A DNA stretch of 64,000 nucleotides from Membranipora membranacea (taxonomy: Eukaryota; Bryozoa; Gymnolaemata; Cheilostomatida; Membraniporidae): contig OU612073.1 in assembly GCA_914767715.1 (NCBI GenBank), positions 10,108,001 through 10,172,000 on the forward strand, given 5' to 3'. Positions within the stretch are counted from its first letter, which is position 1. Each line of letters begins with the position of its first letter. Position numbers and translations under genes: made by a program. This document shows positions 46,256 to 59,028 of this stretch, in pieces. The notes under the pieces are model-generated. The model had not been told where the DNA came from and did no database searches. It saw only the letters and a program-made list of their open reading frames with translations.

Positions 46256-49200
46256 ATGACTACATTGAAACAGACCCCCATCTCTTGCGCAGGCCACACC
46301 AGGCCTGTGGTTGACTTGAACTTCAGTGGCCTTACACCTCATGGGTATTTTCTCATCAGTGCTTGTAAAGGTAAGTGAGACACATTAGTTAGATGAAGAG
46401 TATGAATGAAAACTGGACTAATCATCAGCATCATCATGACATCACTTTCTATCATCATCATCTAGCTACTGTATATCTATATAATAAGATAGTATGTATG
46501 AACAATGTGAAGTGAAGCAATGTATATATATATATATATATCAATATATATGTATGTATACTTTGCTAATAATGCTAGTCACATATGTTATGTTTAAATA
46601 ATTGTAATGAACAAACTTAGTTCATCATTGCCTTCTTTCAACCTCCATCCATCATTATTCAAAATTCATCAGATTCATTGGACTGGTTGAATCGAATGAT
46701 TTTGTCATCATCATGATCATCATCATCAGTCAAGACTATATATATCATATGAATGTGCATAGATAGAAAGAAAGAACACCTCTTTTCAACCAAGTTAATG
46801 AAAGATCATAACACATAAAATATCAACCTCCATCCCATATCTCTCCTCACTACTTTGGCTCTTTTAACCAGTTAATTTACCGTTTTATGGGGTTGATTTT
46901 TTATGGAACTTTCATCACCCATACAATAATTTTACAGATGGGTTGCCTATGTTACGCCAGGGTGATACAGGAGATTGGATAGGAACATTTGAAGGGCACA
47001 AGGGCGCTGTCTGGGGTGCTGCAATAAACAAAGAAGGTACCAAAGCCGCAACTGGTGCAGCAGACTTTTCTGCGTAAGTAAGTCTCAGCATTGAGGTATA
47101 TAGGCCTACATGGTTTGTGTAGGCCTGAAACTTTTGCTGACAAACAATTTCCCATGTCTCCCTGGCATATCTATATCATCTATTGCCAACTACTGTAACT
47201 GTAATTGATTTAAGTTGAGTGTAACTGGATATTAATGTTAATAAGACTTCAAGCAGTGTATAAATAAATTCATTACATTGTTTCATGTATTCACTACTCT
47301 GCTTGATGGGCAGCAAATGCAGAGTCAAAATATCAGTTTTATGTGATAGGTATATTCATGAATTATTTTATAATCTGTGTGATTTCATATTGATCTACTA
47401 TAGTAAAATATGGAATGCTGAATCAGGTGATGAAGTCTTATCTCTACCCCACAAACATATCGTCAAAAGTGTCGACTTCTCGTCAGACTCCGTCAAACTC
47501 CTCACAGGCAGCAATGAGAAACTACTTAGAATATTCGACCTTAACCAACCCGAGTCAGGTACTAAACTTTTTCAATTTCATAGCTTCAATACAGTTATTT
47601 GCATTGATTAGAACATGTTGGTTTTTCTGATCTTGAGCTCTGCACTACCTGTAACAAAGGGTCACAATATTCGCTGAGTGTAAAGAAGTCAGGGGAAACA
47701 GTGGGTGCCTGGGCTGGATCTAGTTGTTAAACAGAATAGCATTGCCACTATTAGCATAACCAGAAAACAGTCCGATTTTGACAGATACTGCTAACATATT
47801 GACATTGTTAATGATCTGTTCCGTCTGTTTCAGAGCCTAGTATGTATAAAGGGCATGAGGGAAATATTAAATCTGTAAAATTCACTCCAGATGGTAAATA
47901 CATAGTCAGCGCGTCTGATGATAAAACAGTACGGTGAGTACATTACAATATTTTTTCTCGTCTTTCATTAACATCTTTCAGTGTCAGGCTTGTTATTTTC
48001 TTGAGTTTGTCACCATGCAGTATTATGTTATTATGTGCTATACGAAAGCCAGATAAAGCAATGGAATTAGATGTCACGCTTTCAATCAAGATGGCATTTG
48101 TTATTATGGCTTTCAAAATAATCACGCGAACAATCTGATTATAGTTGTAACTTTTAGGGAGATCATGTCAAATTTGTATACTGTTATACGTGACCGGAAT
48201 TCCCTGCAAGTTCCATGCGGCCAGATCTTACACTAAAAAACACATATCACACCTTAATAACCACACTCTTTTCACCTTTCAGTATATGGGATGCACATAA
48301 CAATACAGCTATAAAGACGTTAACTTTCCCCTCTACACCATGCAGCCTTGAGATTACTAGAGATGGTTCTCGACTTGTCATTGCTCACTGCCAAAAAGTC
48401 TCATTCTTCAGTACTGACAGGTAAGCCCACCTTCCAACCAAATAACACCCGCATTATGCCACAGTACAGTCTCCTTTTTTTGGATCATATTTTGTGTGGA
48501 TCATAGTGATCGGTGTCTGTCACAGTCTCCCCTGGCAGGGCGTCGTCGGGTTGGGGGCAAGAGTCTGAAGGGCTCAGACTAGTATTCACATCTTTATGGC
48601 TGACAGGATAATTTGATTATGTTGCAGCTAATTGCCGGTCTGTTGTATCCTTCTGGTGATACCTTGTGTTGTTTTTTTATGCTACGCCACCTATATACAG
48701 ACATTATGCCAATGCACTACATGATGGCTAAGGTTGCAACATGCCCTGCTTGAAATAAACAGCTGCTGTCTTGCAACAATTCACCAATTTTCCATATTTT
48801 GTTTCTATTTATTTAGTTGGGAGTTGGTGAAGGATTTCGAGACCCCCACACCCGTTTACGCAGCATCCTACTTACCTGATAGAAATATATTTGTCTGTGG
48901 CGGAGATGACTTCAAAATGTATAAATATGAATACTCCAGCGGCGAAGAGCTAGGTTTGTGGATGAATCTAATCTAATTCTAATCGCCAAATTCTTTTAAC
49001 TAGAATTTGTTTTTGGGTGCACAAAATAAATTAATTTTATTTTTCTATGTGCCAGAAAATGTATTGCGACAGCTCGTAAATCGAACGGATTACTTCTGTA
49101 TATGTTTCAATATAGAGATATTCCACACTCCTTATCTACCACAAAGATCATTTACTTTGAGGTTTTTGCATTGCAGCAGATTTTCTACCAGATGTTGATA

Positions 49201-50238
49201 CCCAGCCATTATTTGAGAACAACGTCTGTATGTCTCTTATCTATTTAATCTTATTGTAGTTTACCTGTAACACCTTTGGTTTGTAGAAGCTGTGAAGGGA
49301 CATTTCGGACCCGTTCACTGCGTCCAGTTCTCCCCTGATGGAGAGATTTACTCCAGCGGATCTGAAGATGGCACTCTGAGACTGTGGCAGACAACGGTTG
49401 GAAAGACATACGGTCAGTTATATTACTCGCCATGAGTGCTGACTGCTCGTTCTGCTTCTAGAGAATCAAAGTATTAATTTGACTTTCTATGTGACTTTAC
49501 TTGGTACGAGTGCAAAATTTGAATGATATAGCTGTGGTTTGAGTGTAAAATATCTCAAAGCTGTTCAACCAATACTTGATGAACATACCAGGCAAATAGG
49601 CTTTGACAGTATGGAAACAATTCATTTCTTAGAAAGGCATAGAGTCTAATGCGACTCATACAAGTTTCCTTCCTATGTTGTGGGAAGATTTGTCCCCTCT
49701 TTGGCATATTTATTCCGAGAGCAGACAACTTCAGCCACATGGTACATGCTATCAGGGAGGGTGGGACATACCACCCTCCCTGATGCTATGGATAACTCAC
49801 AGGCTTGCCAAGTAACAGTGAATTGTAGTGTACATAGTCATAGTCACAATCCAGCATTAGATAAGAAATAACACATGGAGAAAGTCTAAACATAAATGTC
49901 TGCTTTGGTCAATGAATGCTTGTGTGGGTCAACATTGAAATATCTCAATTGAATGATTACGCGTTCTATATTCAGATGCCTGATTCAGTTTTGCTACATA
50001 AAACTCCCCCAGATCCCCTTTCCTCAAGACCCAATACCCATGATACCTTATTTTAGACTATGTTTTATCCTTTCGAAAATACCATTATCACAGGCTTTAC
50101 CCCGAAACTTTGTGTCTTGTAGGTTTATGGAAGTATGAGAGTGGACCAGCGGGAGACAGTGAGGGTATTAATCCTTCACCACCAGCTGAGAATGGCCTAG
50201 AGAGGCAAGCTCCAGCAGAGGTCAAGGGTCAGGCTTAG
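46256..50238 (+). CDS. STRAP: STRAP, serine-threonine kinase receptor-associated protein, 8 exons, 340 aa
   Basis: STRAP (UNRIP) is a cytosolic and nuclear WD40 adaptor that binds the TGF-beta receptor/Smad7 and associates with the SMN complex and Unr. Exons: 46256-46370, 46938-47073, 47404-47558, 47834-47933, 48283-48420, 48817-48953, 49287-49412, 50123-50238 (TAG). These sum to 1023 nt, 340 codons plus stop, against about 350 in mammals. The N terminus [19 protein letters not shown] and blades such as [27 protein letters not shown]-type strands, [32 protein letters not shown] and [19 protein letters not shown] give seven WD40 repeats with typical GH and WD-like ends. The stretch [20 protein letters not shown] is strongly STRAP-like. 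All junctions keep frame and all donors and acceptors are canonical. The tail (about residues 305-340) is polar and probably disordered. The ATG lies 1.8 kb after the sestrin stop, same strand. No frameshift or missing blade is seen. Confidence 0.95.
49753..49782. mobile_element. 30-bp palindromic micro-insertion with 7-bp TSD
   Basis: Arms CAGGGAGGGTGG and CCACCCTCCCTG surround GACATA. ATGCTAT abuts both sides (49746-49752 and 49783-49789). It lies in the last intron of STRAP. The CAGGG...CCCTG ends resemble hAT termini. Confidence 0.65.
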
Positions 50239-52099
50239 ATTATATATAGGTCATTGCAAGAAAAAAACAATTCATCACTGGTAGTTCTATTAATGAAAAA
50301 ATGCGCATAAATATTTTTTTTGAGGTTAAGTTTCTCATTATCCAATGTTAAGTTCTTATGTCCCTCTGGCTCTCATATTTATATATAACTGTTGCGGATA
50401 CTATTGTTGAATGAATTGTGCATTATGCTTTTCTTTCCAGAAACATATAATGTACAAAAAATCTTACTTAATTTTACGCACCCAGAAGCATTTTCCAAAC
50501 TGAAAACACTGTTAAGTTAAAGGGACAGACATCCATTGTCCCCACCTGTCTGGCCTCTTTAGCTGTTAATTTGAACCGTCTCTTATTTTTGTTGGTATTA
50601 TTGAAATATAGTTTACTGTTTCAACCCTTGGCAATATAATAACATATATCAGTGCCGCTCAAACCTTCGTTGTACTTGCGACATTTCCTTTGTTCCCTAT
50701 ATCACTGCCATTTATTTGAAGAAAAAAAAACCAATTTTCCGATCTTCACGATGACCAGATGGAGCTTTTAATGCTTGTGTTCTAAATCACTGATGCCCGG
50801 CAAGTTACAGAGCAAACATCGCCAGGACTTCATACCATATGGGTTGAAAAATACATGATATTGATGCATAACTGGACAAAACATTTCATGATTCTTCCTG
50901 CGGGATCACAGGATCTTGGGTTACCCACCGGGTGCACTTTTATCTAGTACATCCTGATTTGGCTGTCACGGGCCATTCACCCTAGCCAACCTGAATGGAT
51001 AATGGGCCACCATGTTCCCAAAGCTTTCAAACCTGCTGAAGTAGGGAATAATACGGTAAGAAACGAAAATGAAGAGGAGATCCCCTTCATATACTACTAA
51101 ACTTTTTCCCAATAATTACTCAGCTCTTTAGATTAGGGTTTATTTTTATTTCCAGTCAATCGGTTGTTTTGAAAAATTTATTTTGAAGATGACAGTTTTA
51201 AAATTGAAGATTGCTCTTTTTTCTGCAACGAAATTGAAGACAGCTTTGTGTGCTGGGAGCCCCTTTCATGCCATAGAGTCATTAGTAATGTTGTATCATT
51301 ATCAAAATAAATCCTACAGATATTAAAAGAAGTAAGTGTTTTGGGATGGACATTTTTATTTACACATTTTTTTATGCGATAAGAAATTTAAAAGACCAGT
51401 TAATTAAGGTAATTAGCATAGTAATTATTTGACCCTATGGTAACCAATATTGTTAACATAGCTAAAGCAGACGCAGTCAGCTATTCCTCTAAGCTGTTTG
51501 CGCTTTCCATTGTTCTTTAGCTATGACTCATTGTTTGGACCATCAGCCAGGATTATTACACGCGGCAGCTCAGAGGAAGGTTTATCTCTGGCCGCCAGTA
51601 AATTTTTTGTATTTGTATTCTATTGTATTTCAACTCGGCTTCAAGGCAGGAACCTAATAGTACCCAACACTAATTAGTTAAATTATCTACTTGGAGGAGT
51701 TATATTCTCGCTGGTATATTCAGCGTCCACTCCATCAATAATTGTTACGACTTCAAAATAAACATAATCATAACCAACAAGTAAGTTGGCAATTTAATAC
51801 GGATGCCATATACCAGCACAGTAACATTTACCGGAGATGTGGGTATGGTTAGACCCTGATGTAACAGATGTACGTGTGATCACTCAGACAGTTACTCGTC
51901 AACCATTACACTTCTCGTCTCGTCTATCTATCAGCTCTTCTCGTCACATCCAGTATGGAGGCTAAACTCAAGCAACTCAAAGAGCAGCGTAAGTTGCTTA
52001 AAGACTTAGTTTGAGGCTGCTATTTTGTATCACATCTTATTCTCCATATGTTATTCTATCATGTGAGCGAATTCCAGCTTTAGAATCCAAATATTGAGG
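50239..52099. other. STRAP 3' UTR and intergenic DNA
   Basis: AT-rich sequence with the candidate polyadenylation signal at 51306. A 17-20 codon coiled-coil-like stretch starts at an ATG at 51955 (MEAKLKQLKEQRKLLKD). It ends at a stop, or at a GTAAGT donor after 51988, so it may be a decayed retroelement gag start or a first exon. Confidence 0.4.
51306..51311 (+). terminator. Candidate STRAP polyadenylation signal
   Basis: An AATAAA hexamer lies about 1.07 kb after the STRAP stop, following AT-rich sequence without another gene. It is the best signal I see in the probable 3' UTR, but the cleavage site cannot be verified from sequence alone. Confidence 0.4.
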
Positions 52100-52320
52100 A
52101 AGTTATGGCCTCTCAAACTTCCAGGGTGATCGCCTTAAATATGCATTGGGAATAAGCGGATGTTTCCCTTGTGGTACGTCACAACCGTCATACTTATTAT
52201 GAGTTATTACACTACTAATCACACAGATAAGATGATGATTAAAATTCAGACCTGGGTGGGACTCGAACCTGGATCCACATACCTGCAGGCAACGCTCCAC
52301 TTGGCTGTTAACGATAATGA
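52100..52320 (-). repeat. tRNA-derived SINE
   Basis: Read on the minus strand, a box A-like element (AGCCAAGTGGAGCG, 52306-52293) is followed at normal tRNA spacing by a perfect box B (GGTTCGAGTCCC, 52269-52258). The unit resembles a tRNA body followed by an unrelated 3' region to about 52100. It lacks the folded acceptor stem and CCA context of a functional tRNA, so a SINE is the better call. It abuts the truncated end of the BEL/Pao remnant in the same orientation. Confidence 0.6.
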
Positions 52321-52329
52321 TTACTTATA

Positions 52330-53330
52330 ATGATGCCTGATAAAGAGTGATATTTCTCCTCCCATAAATCCCTGATACTTGGCGGTAAACATTCACACAC
52401 TTTGTCTACTTGAAACATTGTGACACACTCAAGATTTCCAATCTGTTTGAGCTGACTGTAACCCATCTCAATGTCATTTACTAGCCTGACTAGTCCATTG
52501 GATCACCCTCTTTTACTGTTTTGAGGCGCTTCAGATCATTGAATACAGATTTTACACTGGGACTAACAATAACATCATCATAGATTTCTAATAACCTACC
52601 CCAAATTTCACTATAAGCACCAGGATTACTGGAGTATATGGGGCGTACGTGGTACATGGGGCTCCCAGATAAAGCCTCTTTCAATGTATAAGAATGTTCT
52701 AGATCATTTTCATAATGGGTACTAGCATAATTTTGCAATACTGCCTTAAACTCCGGCCATTCACGTCGGGCAGGATTAGGTCGCTTATAGCGACAACTGT
52801 TCATGGTTATACGATTTGACTGTGCAGCACTTATCCCCCCTTTTAATTCTGAACTAGTGAAAGTACCCCGAGTATTAAGCTGAGGATCACCACTACCACC
52901 GGCTAGGGTTGGAGTGGAGTGTACATGAGATGATGGAGGTGGTGATTGAGAAACATGAACATTGGTTACTGAAAAATCAGATGATCGATGATAGCTTGCG
53001 GATTGCTTGAACTTTGCTAGACCAGTGACTTGAGTCATACGTTGAGATAATTCTAAAATAGTTTTTGATAGCGTAGACAAAATATCACCGCACTGATCAT
53101 TTTTACCCGACCGGTCCTACACTGATCATAATGAGACTTTAAATCATCAGTAGATTGCTGTGCTTAGACAAAATATCATCACTAGATAGCACAGATTTAT
53201 CATTACCTAAAATATCCTGTAACTCGGTTATGGTCTGATCAGCTAACTGTAGCGGTAGGTCAACAAGAGCAGACAGCTCAGTAAACTCACACAAATTACT
53301 AAAGTTGACATAATAAATCACTAGCATCAG
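52330..53330 (-). pseudogene. BEL/Pao-type gag (DUF1759-like) remnant, frameshifted
   Basis: On the minus strand an open stretch of 196 codons (53080-52490) carries RREWPEFKAVLQNYAS and later YSEIWGRLLEIYDD. This arrangement is typical of the DUF1759 gag-like domain of BEL/Pao LTR retrotransposons (a W-P-F block, then a helical region leading to the L.E.YD-type element). It stops at 52490, but the similarity continues in another frame to about 52330 (LVRLVNDIEMGYSQL, then LPPSIRDLWEEKY), so a frameshift separates the two parts. Upstream, 53139-53327 is a short acidic open stretch that could be the damaged N-terminal part. No protease, reverse transcriptase or integrase follows, because a SINE and then unrelated DNA begin at about 52320. 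This is a dead fragment; I do not see its LTRs with certainty. Confidence 0.6.
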
Positions 53331-53852
53331 AAAATACTAGACTGACAGCCTCTAAATGCTGATCACATGACTTGGTTTAGTTCATTGTTGCCATTAACTA
53401 CTTTATAAGGCTCCAAATCAAAACTACATACTTCAGAATCTTCTAATGCATCTACATGATCATAATGTGTGAATAGTGTTCAGTATTAGGCCTCCATACA
53501 TACATACATACAGTGAAGAATGGGTAAAATTGACAATCGCTTTTTGTACAATGACCTTATTGGTTAATCTAAGCAAAGTCCAAAAAATAATGAATTTGAG
53601 AATTAAAAATTTGATTAAAGCTCAGACTATATCAGAAGTCTGCACTATTCTCAAGTCGAGCAGATATCTTCATGTAGGAGTAAAAACAAAATACAAAATT
53701 ATATTTGAGGGAATCAGCGAAGAATCGGCAAGTCATCATTCTTCATCTGAGTAATTGAGTAGATCAGCCATTCCAGTTATATCCTTAGTTTCAATGTATA
53801 CAATAATATCGAAATTTTCAAACTTTCATTACTAACGGAAAAGTGACACAAC

Positions 53853-54261
53853 TCATGATAATGGTTTCAGGTTGTAGTTGTAACTCACAGAGTAGATAAT
53901 TAAACGGTGAGCTATGGAGGAAATCAGACCTATAAACACTGCTACACCAACCTCTTCATGTTGAACCTTTCCGTTGGTAAAACGCTGCACTGCACAATTG
54001 TAAATAAACGGAACGATCCATGACAAAATAAAATGATTGTCTAAAATTATGATTAGCGTTGGCAGCACATGCCATAAACAAAAGCGCAGGAGTGACAGTC
54101 CTAATTCTGATATTGCCAGGATTAGTCCAAGAAAGGCTGGACCGTCATTTTGGCCGTATTCTCTCGCAGGAACTGCTGCAATCAGTATGGTGCATGTTGC
54201 CCCAACAAACATCGCACGGAGTAGCTCAAATTCCAACTCCATTCCACCTAATGCCTCAAAA
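53853..54261 (-). CDS. Multi-membrane-span protein, terminal exon, paralogue A
   Basis: Minus-strand exon ending with a stop at 53853. A good acceptor (pyrimidine-rich, TTTTGCAG) places the exon start at 54261, and the first internal Met is at 54242 (129 codons from there). The protein is very hydrophobic, with about four predicted membrane segments. It shares with the exon at 55691-56474 the pattern LR.CLW..P..I...DN.FIL.W, so the two are diverged copies. I recognise no named family. Because the acceptor leaves one base to complete a codon, in the same phase as paralogue B, the Met may be internal and the true N terminus may lie in an upstream exon I did not find. The gene is probably real, but its 5' part is unresolved. 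Confidence 0.55.
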
Positions 54262-55690
54262 CTGCAAAACAATAAGTTTTATTCTTCTCAAAGTGTTATG
54301 TTTGAAGCAGAAAATAAAAACTGATTTTTGTATTACTCATTCAATGTATACATTCTACTATGGATAAACCCGTAGTGTTGAAGTACGCAAGCTTAGCAAA
54401 AAATGAACAAAGTTCTTGTGTTTTAACCACATAATTATTTTTAAGTTTACAGACAAACTGTTATAAAATCAGCTATGGAAACAGTGCTAAGATGAACTAA
54501 CTTACCGTTCCTTTGAGGAGAAATAGCTAATGGTGTCTATTGTTATCTAGCAAAGTTACACAGTTTTTTGTAGAAAGATAGTTTAGGGCTTGTTAACAAA
54601 TGCATGCATTGTATGATAAGGAGGAAATCTTGCTAATAATACATCATGTGGTATGAATAAAATTAGTTAATCTGTCTAATAGCTAATGTTTGAACATTAT
54701 AACTTTTATTTGAATCCACAGAGATTATTATCTCAACTATGTGAAACTAAACCAACCTGATTTTAAACACATCTAAGGTCCCACTGCGAATTAATGTATT
54801 TTTAAATACGCTCAAGAAATGGAATGGATCTAACTTATCAACAATGAATTTATACTTTTACTCTAGTGACGTTGTGTCATTTAGCACATTGTAAGTGGTA
54901 TGCAGGTAAAAATCATGCGAAATAACCGAATTTAGTAGAGGGCTTTGTTATCGGGCTGTTCTCGGCAATCCGTCCATTGCTTGCAAAACAAAAGCCGCTG
55001 TTGAAATTCTTGTTAAGATTACTATTTTGTTTTTCTTCTGTGAGACCAGATTTTGGCCTGTAAGCTACATGTGATATGCAACATATCGTTTCAAATTGAT
55101 AATTTAACAATGTCTACATATCAAAATTGATTCAGTTCCCTCATTACACCAATGCATTCATTTTGGTAGTTAGGTGCACGTCCATGTAGAGAACAAACAA
55201 AGCTTACGAACTTAATTAATAGTGTTATTATCATGATTATTATTTAATGACATCTGCAACAGCGTAGAAATTAATGCAAAATTTAATATTTCAGGCAATC
55301 AGTACGAATTCACGCTGCGTGTTATGATTACACATCTCAGCGTTTTGCAAAATCTCACAGCACCATGATCAGCGGTTGCTGAGATACAGTAGATGTCATG
55401 TCAAACTGACAGCTTGTTTTGGATATTTATAATTTATGTAATAATTATTCAGATTTTATTAGGATACTGTTAGTTACTTGTGTAGCTTGTGTTGCTTGTG
55501 TACTACACCAACGAAAAAAACATCAACGATGCCTTAAAACATCATTTGCCTGGTTCTACAACCATCACACGATTGCATCAATCTGAATCTAAAAAAAACA
55601 ACTCTGGAATGAATGATAACATCAAGGTATTTGCAATTGATACGAATGAAATATAAATTTGAATCAATAAAAGTCATGAGCACAAAATAT

Positions 55691-56474
55691 TCAGCCGTTT
55701 CTAGCAAATAATCCTGCCATGATCATATTGAATAAGCTAGCATTTTCAGAGCGTTCCATTATATACCTAATATTACGTGTGCACTCAGTAGCTTTATCTA
55801 AAGATACTTGCGCATCTGTAATCACAATATTCGTCTGCTTTATCAACTTCTGCAATTTCTCAAAAAGAGGTCCTAGAATTATTCTTAAAAGTATTGCCGT
55901 TATCACAAGCATGCTGCATACAACTAGGGTTGTTTGTAGGAAACTATTGTGAGAAATTAATGTCACAATTTTTTTACAAATTTCCCAAAAGACTGTAAGA
56001 GCTGTGTTAATGTTGTCCTCTTGGTTGGTGTTGAAGACGCTAGTTATGTTGTTACAGCAAACCATAAACACATAAAATATATTGTGTATGTTTATGCGGA
56101 AAATGGATGAACATAGAGCTATCATTGTGACTGTGAGTGGGATGAAAATACCTGTTTTGATTGCTATATATCCAATTATATGGAGTATGCGGAATAAATA
56201 TGTCTCTATCATCGCATAGTAAAAGAAAAGCATCAACAAGATTGTTGTCATCCAGATTAAGATGAAAGAATTGTCCATCATGTCTATTATAACTGGTATG
56301 CTATACCATAAACAGACGCGTATTATTGAGTTACCCGCTTCCATCACTCCAGCTGCTAGGCCGAATTCTAATGCACCCACTCCATATTTGTGCCTAACTC
56401 CATACAGGAGAGTGATCATATACCATATACATCCCATAGCTAGAGCTTGAAAAGTCTCCAATAGAACTTCCATC
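55691..56474 (-). CDS. Multi-membrane-span protein, terminal exon, paralogue B
   Basis: Minus-strand exon, stop at 55691. An acceptor (ATTATTTCTCAG) puts the exon start at 56474, one base before an ATG at 56473, giving 260 codons. Upstream in-frame sequence stays open to 56524 but is likely intron. The protein has about six hydrophobic segments, including FQALAMGCIWYMITLLYGV, IIRVCLWYSIPVIIDMMDN and LVVCSMLVITAILLRIILG. A polar, possibly helical C-terminal tail follows (KLIKQTNIVITDAQVSLDKA, then a region ending LFARNG). The first 80 residues align with paralogue A; the rest has no counterpart there. I do not recognise the family. The two exons are tandem, same strand, 1.4 kb apart, pointing to a local duplication. 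Confidence 0.6.
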
Positions 56475-57901
56475 CTGAGAAATAATGCATGCAATGAGAA
56501 TGATAACCATGAAATCACCTTCATCCAAAAAAATATCCTAACACAACTTATCTAAGAATATTTTACTCAAGCACCCTGCTCATGATGATTGATTGAAAAT
56601 GTAGGCCTACTGTACCTTGATGAATCTTTGTACAATATTATATTGCTTCATTGACTACTTTAATATCTCCTTTAGATGAGATAATCGTTCTTACTGTTAT
56701 CTCTAGCGTCTATAGTGTCACAGAAATACTGCATAGCACGAATGTTGTCTCAGAAAACTTTTGTGAGTAATTAGCGTGACAGGATTTTCACAAACTGAGA
56801 GAGTCGACTTCCTTTTTTCACTGAATGGTGGAGAGTAAGAGCCGATTGTGTTGTGGCAGGATACGGATGGCATAGAGTGATCACATAGCACATTTAGCTA
56901 CATCCAGTACATATCAGACTGTACAAGATTAATTGAGATAGATCAGGACCATAAATGCAGGAGGACTACTGTGTGCTTGCAAGCAGTATGAATATCCCCA
57001 TCTACCTCCTCAAATAGAATGGCCAGCCATGGTGGGCTAGGGTATAGAGTATCTATCCCACTAAAGCCACCTGCGCTTAAGGGTGCTCATTAAACAGGGT
57101 GGTCGAATAAGACCTAGTGTATGTAGAAAGAAAGTAACTTGTCTTAACTAGTATAAGGCCTACTAAATCACGGACAGATTGCAATAATGATATCAAATGT
57201 CAATTAAACATCAGACAACTGTCCACATACATTGCAAAATATGTTTTAGTCAATGGGGTAGGAGTGAGAAGTCAAAAAAACGTAATTCGATTTAACTCCT
57301 TTACTCAACTACATCTATCTAAATCCAACGAGTGAGCCCTTACTACCAACAGCAACAGTTGATTATTGACTTAATTCTCTTCAGACAATTAAATTGTTAT
57401 TAGTGCTACACAGATGGGTGGTGTACATGGAAATTCATGATGTTTGTAAAATAGCTCAAGATTAATTTCCTAAGCTATCTTTATTGCTACCATGAAAGCT
57501 ATTATCACAACAGCCAATACTTTCATCAGACTGAAATATCATTACGTTGTGACAAGTCATGTGACCTGCAGGGAGCCATCAAAACAAGCAAATTATCAAA
57601 ATCGAGGAGAGCTTTTTTAATCTGGCTATATCTCAGGAAGTTATGCGCATCCATCCTCAAAACTTTACAATATGTAATTTGAGACATTGATGTATATAAC
57701 GTAGAAGTAAGAAGGTCATTGACCAATTAGCCTAGGAGTTATGAGTGAAAAACCATGCAGAGAAGCTTGATGGTTCTATGGTAGTAACAGATTAACCCTT
57801 ACCTGTCTAAGAAGATCTAATAACAGATCAACAGATTCACTCTATTTGTGGTTTCTAACGACAAGATATAAATCTGAGAGGGAAAACCATCAAGTTAGTA
57901 G

Positions 57902-58031
57902 GTAAAAGCGCCAACTTGTTCCACTGTAATAAAATTGATTATTAATATGCAGTTGAGAGCTACTGCTATGGGATTTTACACTGATTATTAATAATCAATT
58001 TTATTAGAATGGAACAAGTCAGCTTTTACCT
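57902..58031. mobile_element. 130-bp mariner-like MITE
   Basis: Inverted arms of about 46 bp begin GGTAAAAGCGCCAACTTGTTCC and end with the complement. TA dinucleotides flank it at 57900-57901 and 58032-58033, as expected of Tc1/mariner insertions. The 40-bp centre is AT-rich and non-coding. Confidence 0.7.
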
Positions 58032-58264
58032 ATTGTCAGTACCAAAAATGGGCACTTGAGATATGTAGTTATATTCAGCCAGCCGCAGAAGTCAGAGGGT
58101 ACAGATAGATATGAAAACAAATGCACCCAGTAACCTCCATGGTATTTAGTAGTCACAAGCATACACACTGAGCAGAGAGACGCAGAAGTAATCCATCAAA
58201 GATGTAACGAAGACAACCGGAGCATGCTAATCCGGTCAGAAAATAGGAATTCCAGTGACGCAGT

Positions 58265-58364
58265 AATTTGGTTTTACAACACGTCATAGTACCAAGTACC
58301 AAGTAATCTTCAGGAATTTGGTTTTCCAAAACGTCATAGTACCAAGTACCAAATAATCTTCAGG
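58265..58364 (+). repeat. Tandem duplication, 50-bp unit
   Basis: Two adjacent copies of AATTTGGTTTT.CAA.ACGTC followed by ATAGTACCAAGTACCAA.TAATCTTCAGG differ at only a few positions. Confidence 0.9.
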
Positions 58365-58582
58365 GTGACACGGAAGTAATTAATCATGGAGTAACAACAA
58401 CAAAGTCAGCCCAAAAATAGAACAATAAATTCCAGAGGGTAGACTGAGGAACAGCAGCAATATACCACGTGACGTGACCACAGAACGGTTTCATATAACA
58501 AACCCACAAGAGACACTAATCCACTAATCCGCTGACAGCTAATCAAACGACAACAAGCAGAGTCAGCACAAAAATCGGCACC

Positions 58583-58692
58583 TATATAAAGGCCGAAATT
58601 TTGAACAGTAAATCAGTACAGTTTAATTCTTTGAGCAGCACAGTCAACTTTTTACATAGCTAGTAAAAGCCATTATATTTTGATTTAATAAA
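58583..58692 (+). promoter_or_regulatory. LTR-like core promoter and polyadenylation signal
   Basis: A TATATAAA (58583-58590) is followed 30 bases later by an initiator-like TCAGT (58613), and an AATAAA lies at 58687-58692. A TATA box, initiator and polyadenylation signal within 110 bases is typical of the U3-R region of an LTR. Matching LTR ends and a retroelement body were not found. Confidence 0.4.
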
Positions 58693-59028
58693 TACTAGTT
58701 TTAAATCAGAGATCTTTGTTGGAACGCTAAAACTAAAGTGGAGTCTAAGGACCAATATATACTGTGAGTATCATTTGAATTACATTATCATTTTTTTATA
58801 AGTATCAAGACAATAAACCATAACTTTAGTGAATTTACTGTTGTAATTGATTTCTATGCATTTAGTAATTGGCAAAGTAATTAGGGACAGTTCGTCAGGT
58901 ACTCAGACGTTAGGTCATATTCACTAAGAGTTTATAAGACAATTTTGCAATCAACTAAAGTAAGTCGTTGTGAATTGTTACTATAACAATACTCTGAAAC
59001 AGGATTCAAAATTAACTTTAGGAGGTTT

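Noticed and set aside
51955-52012. Start of a BEL gag or a new gene (MEAKLKQLKEQRKLLKD)
   Set aside because: Suggestive but too short: it stops after 19 codons or leaves through a GTAAGT donor with no partner exon found. Kept only as a note.
53476-53754. Plus-strand 92-codon open frame
   Set aside because: No domain; lies opposite the decayed retroelement region and looks like chance.
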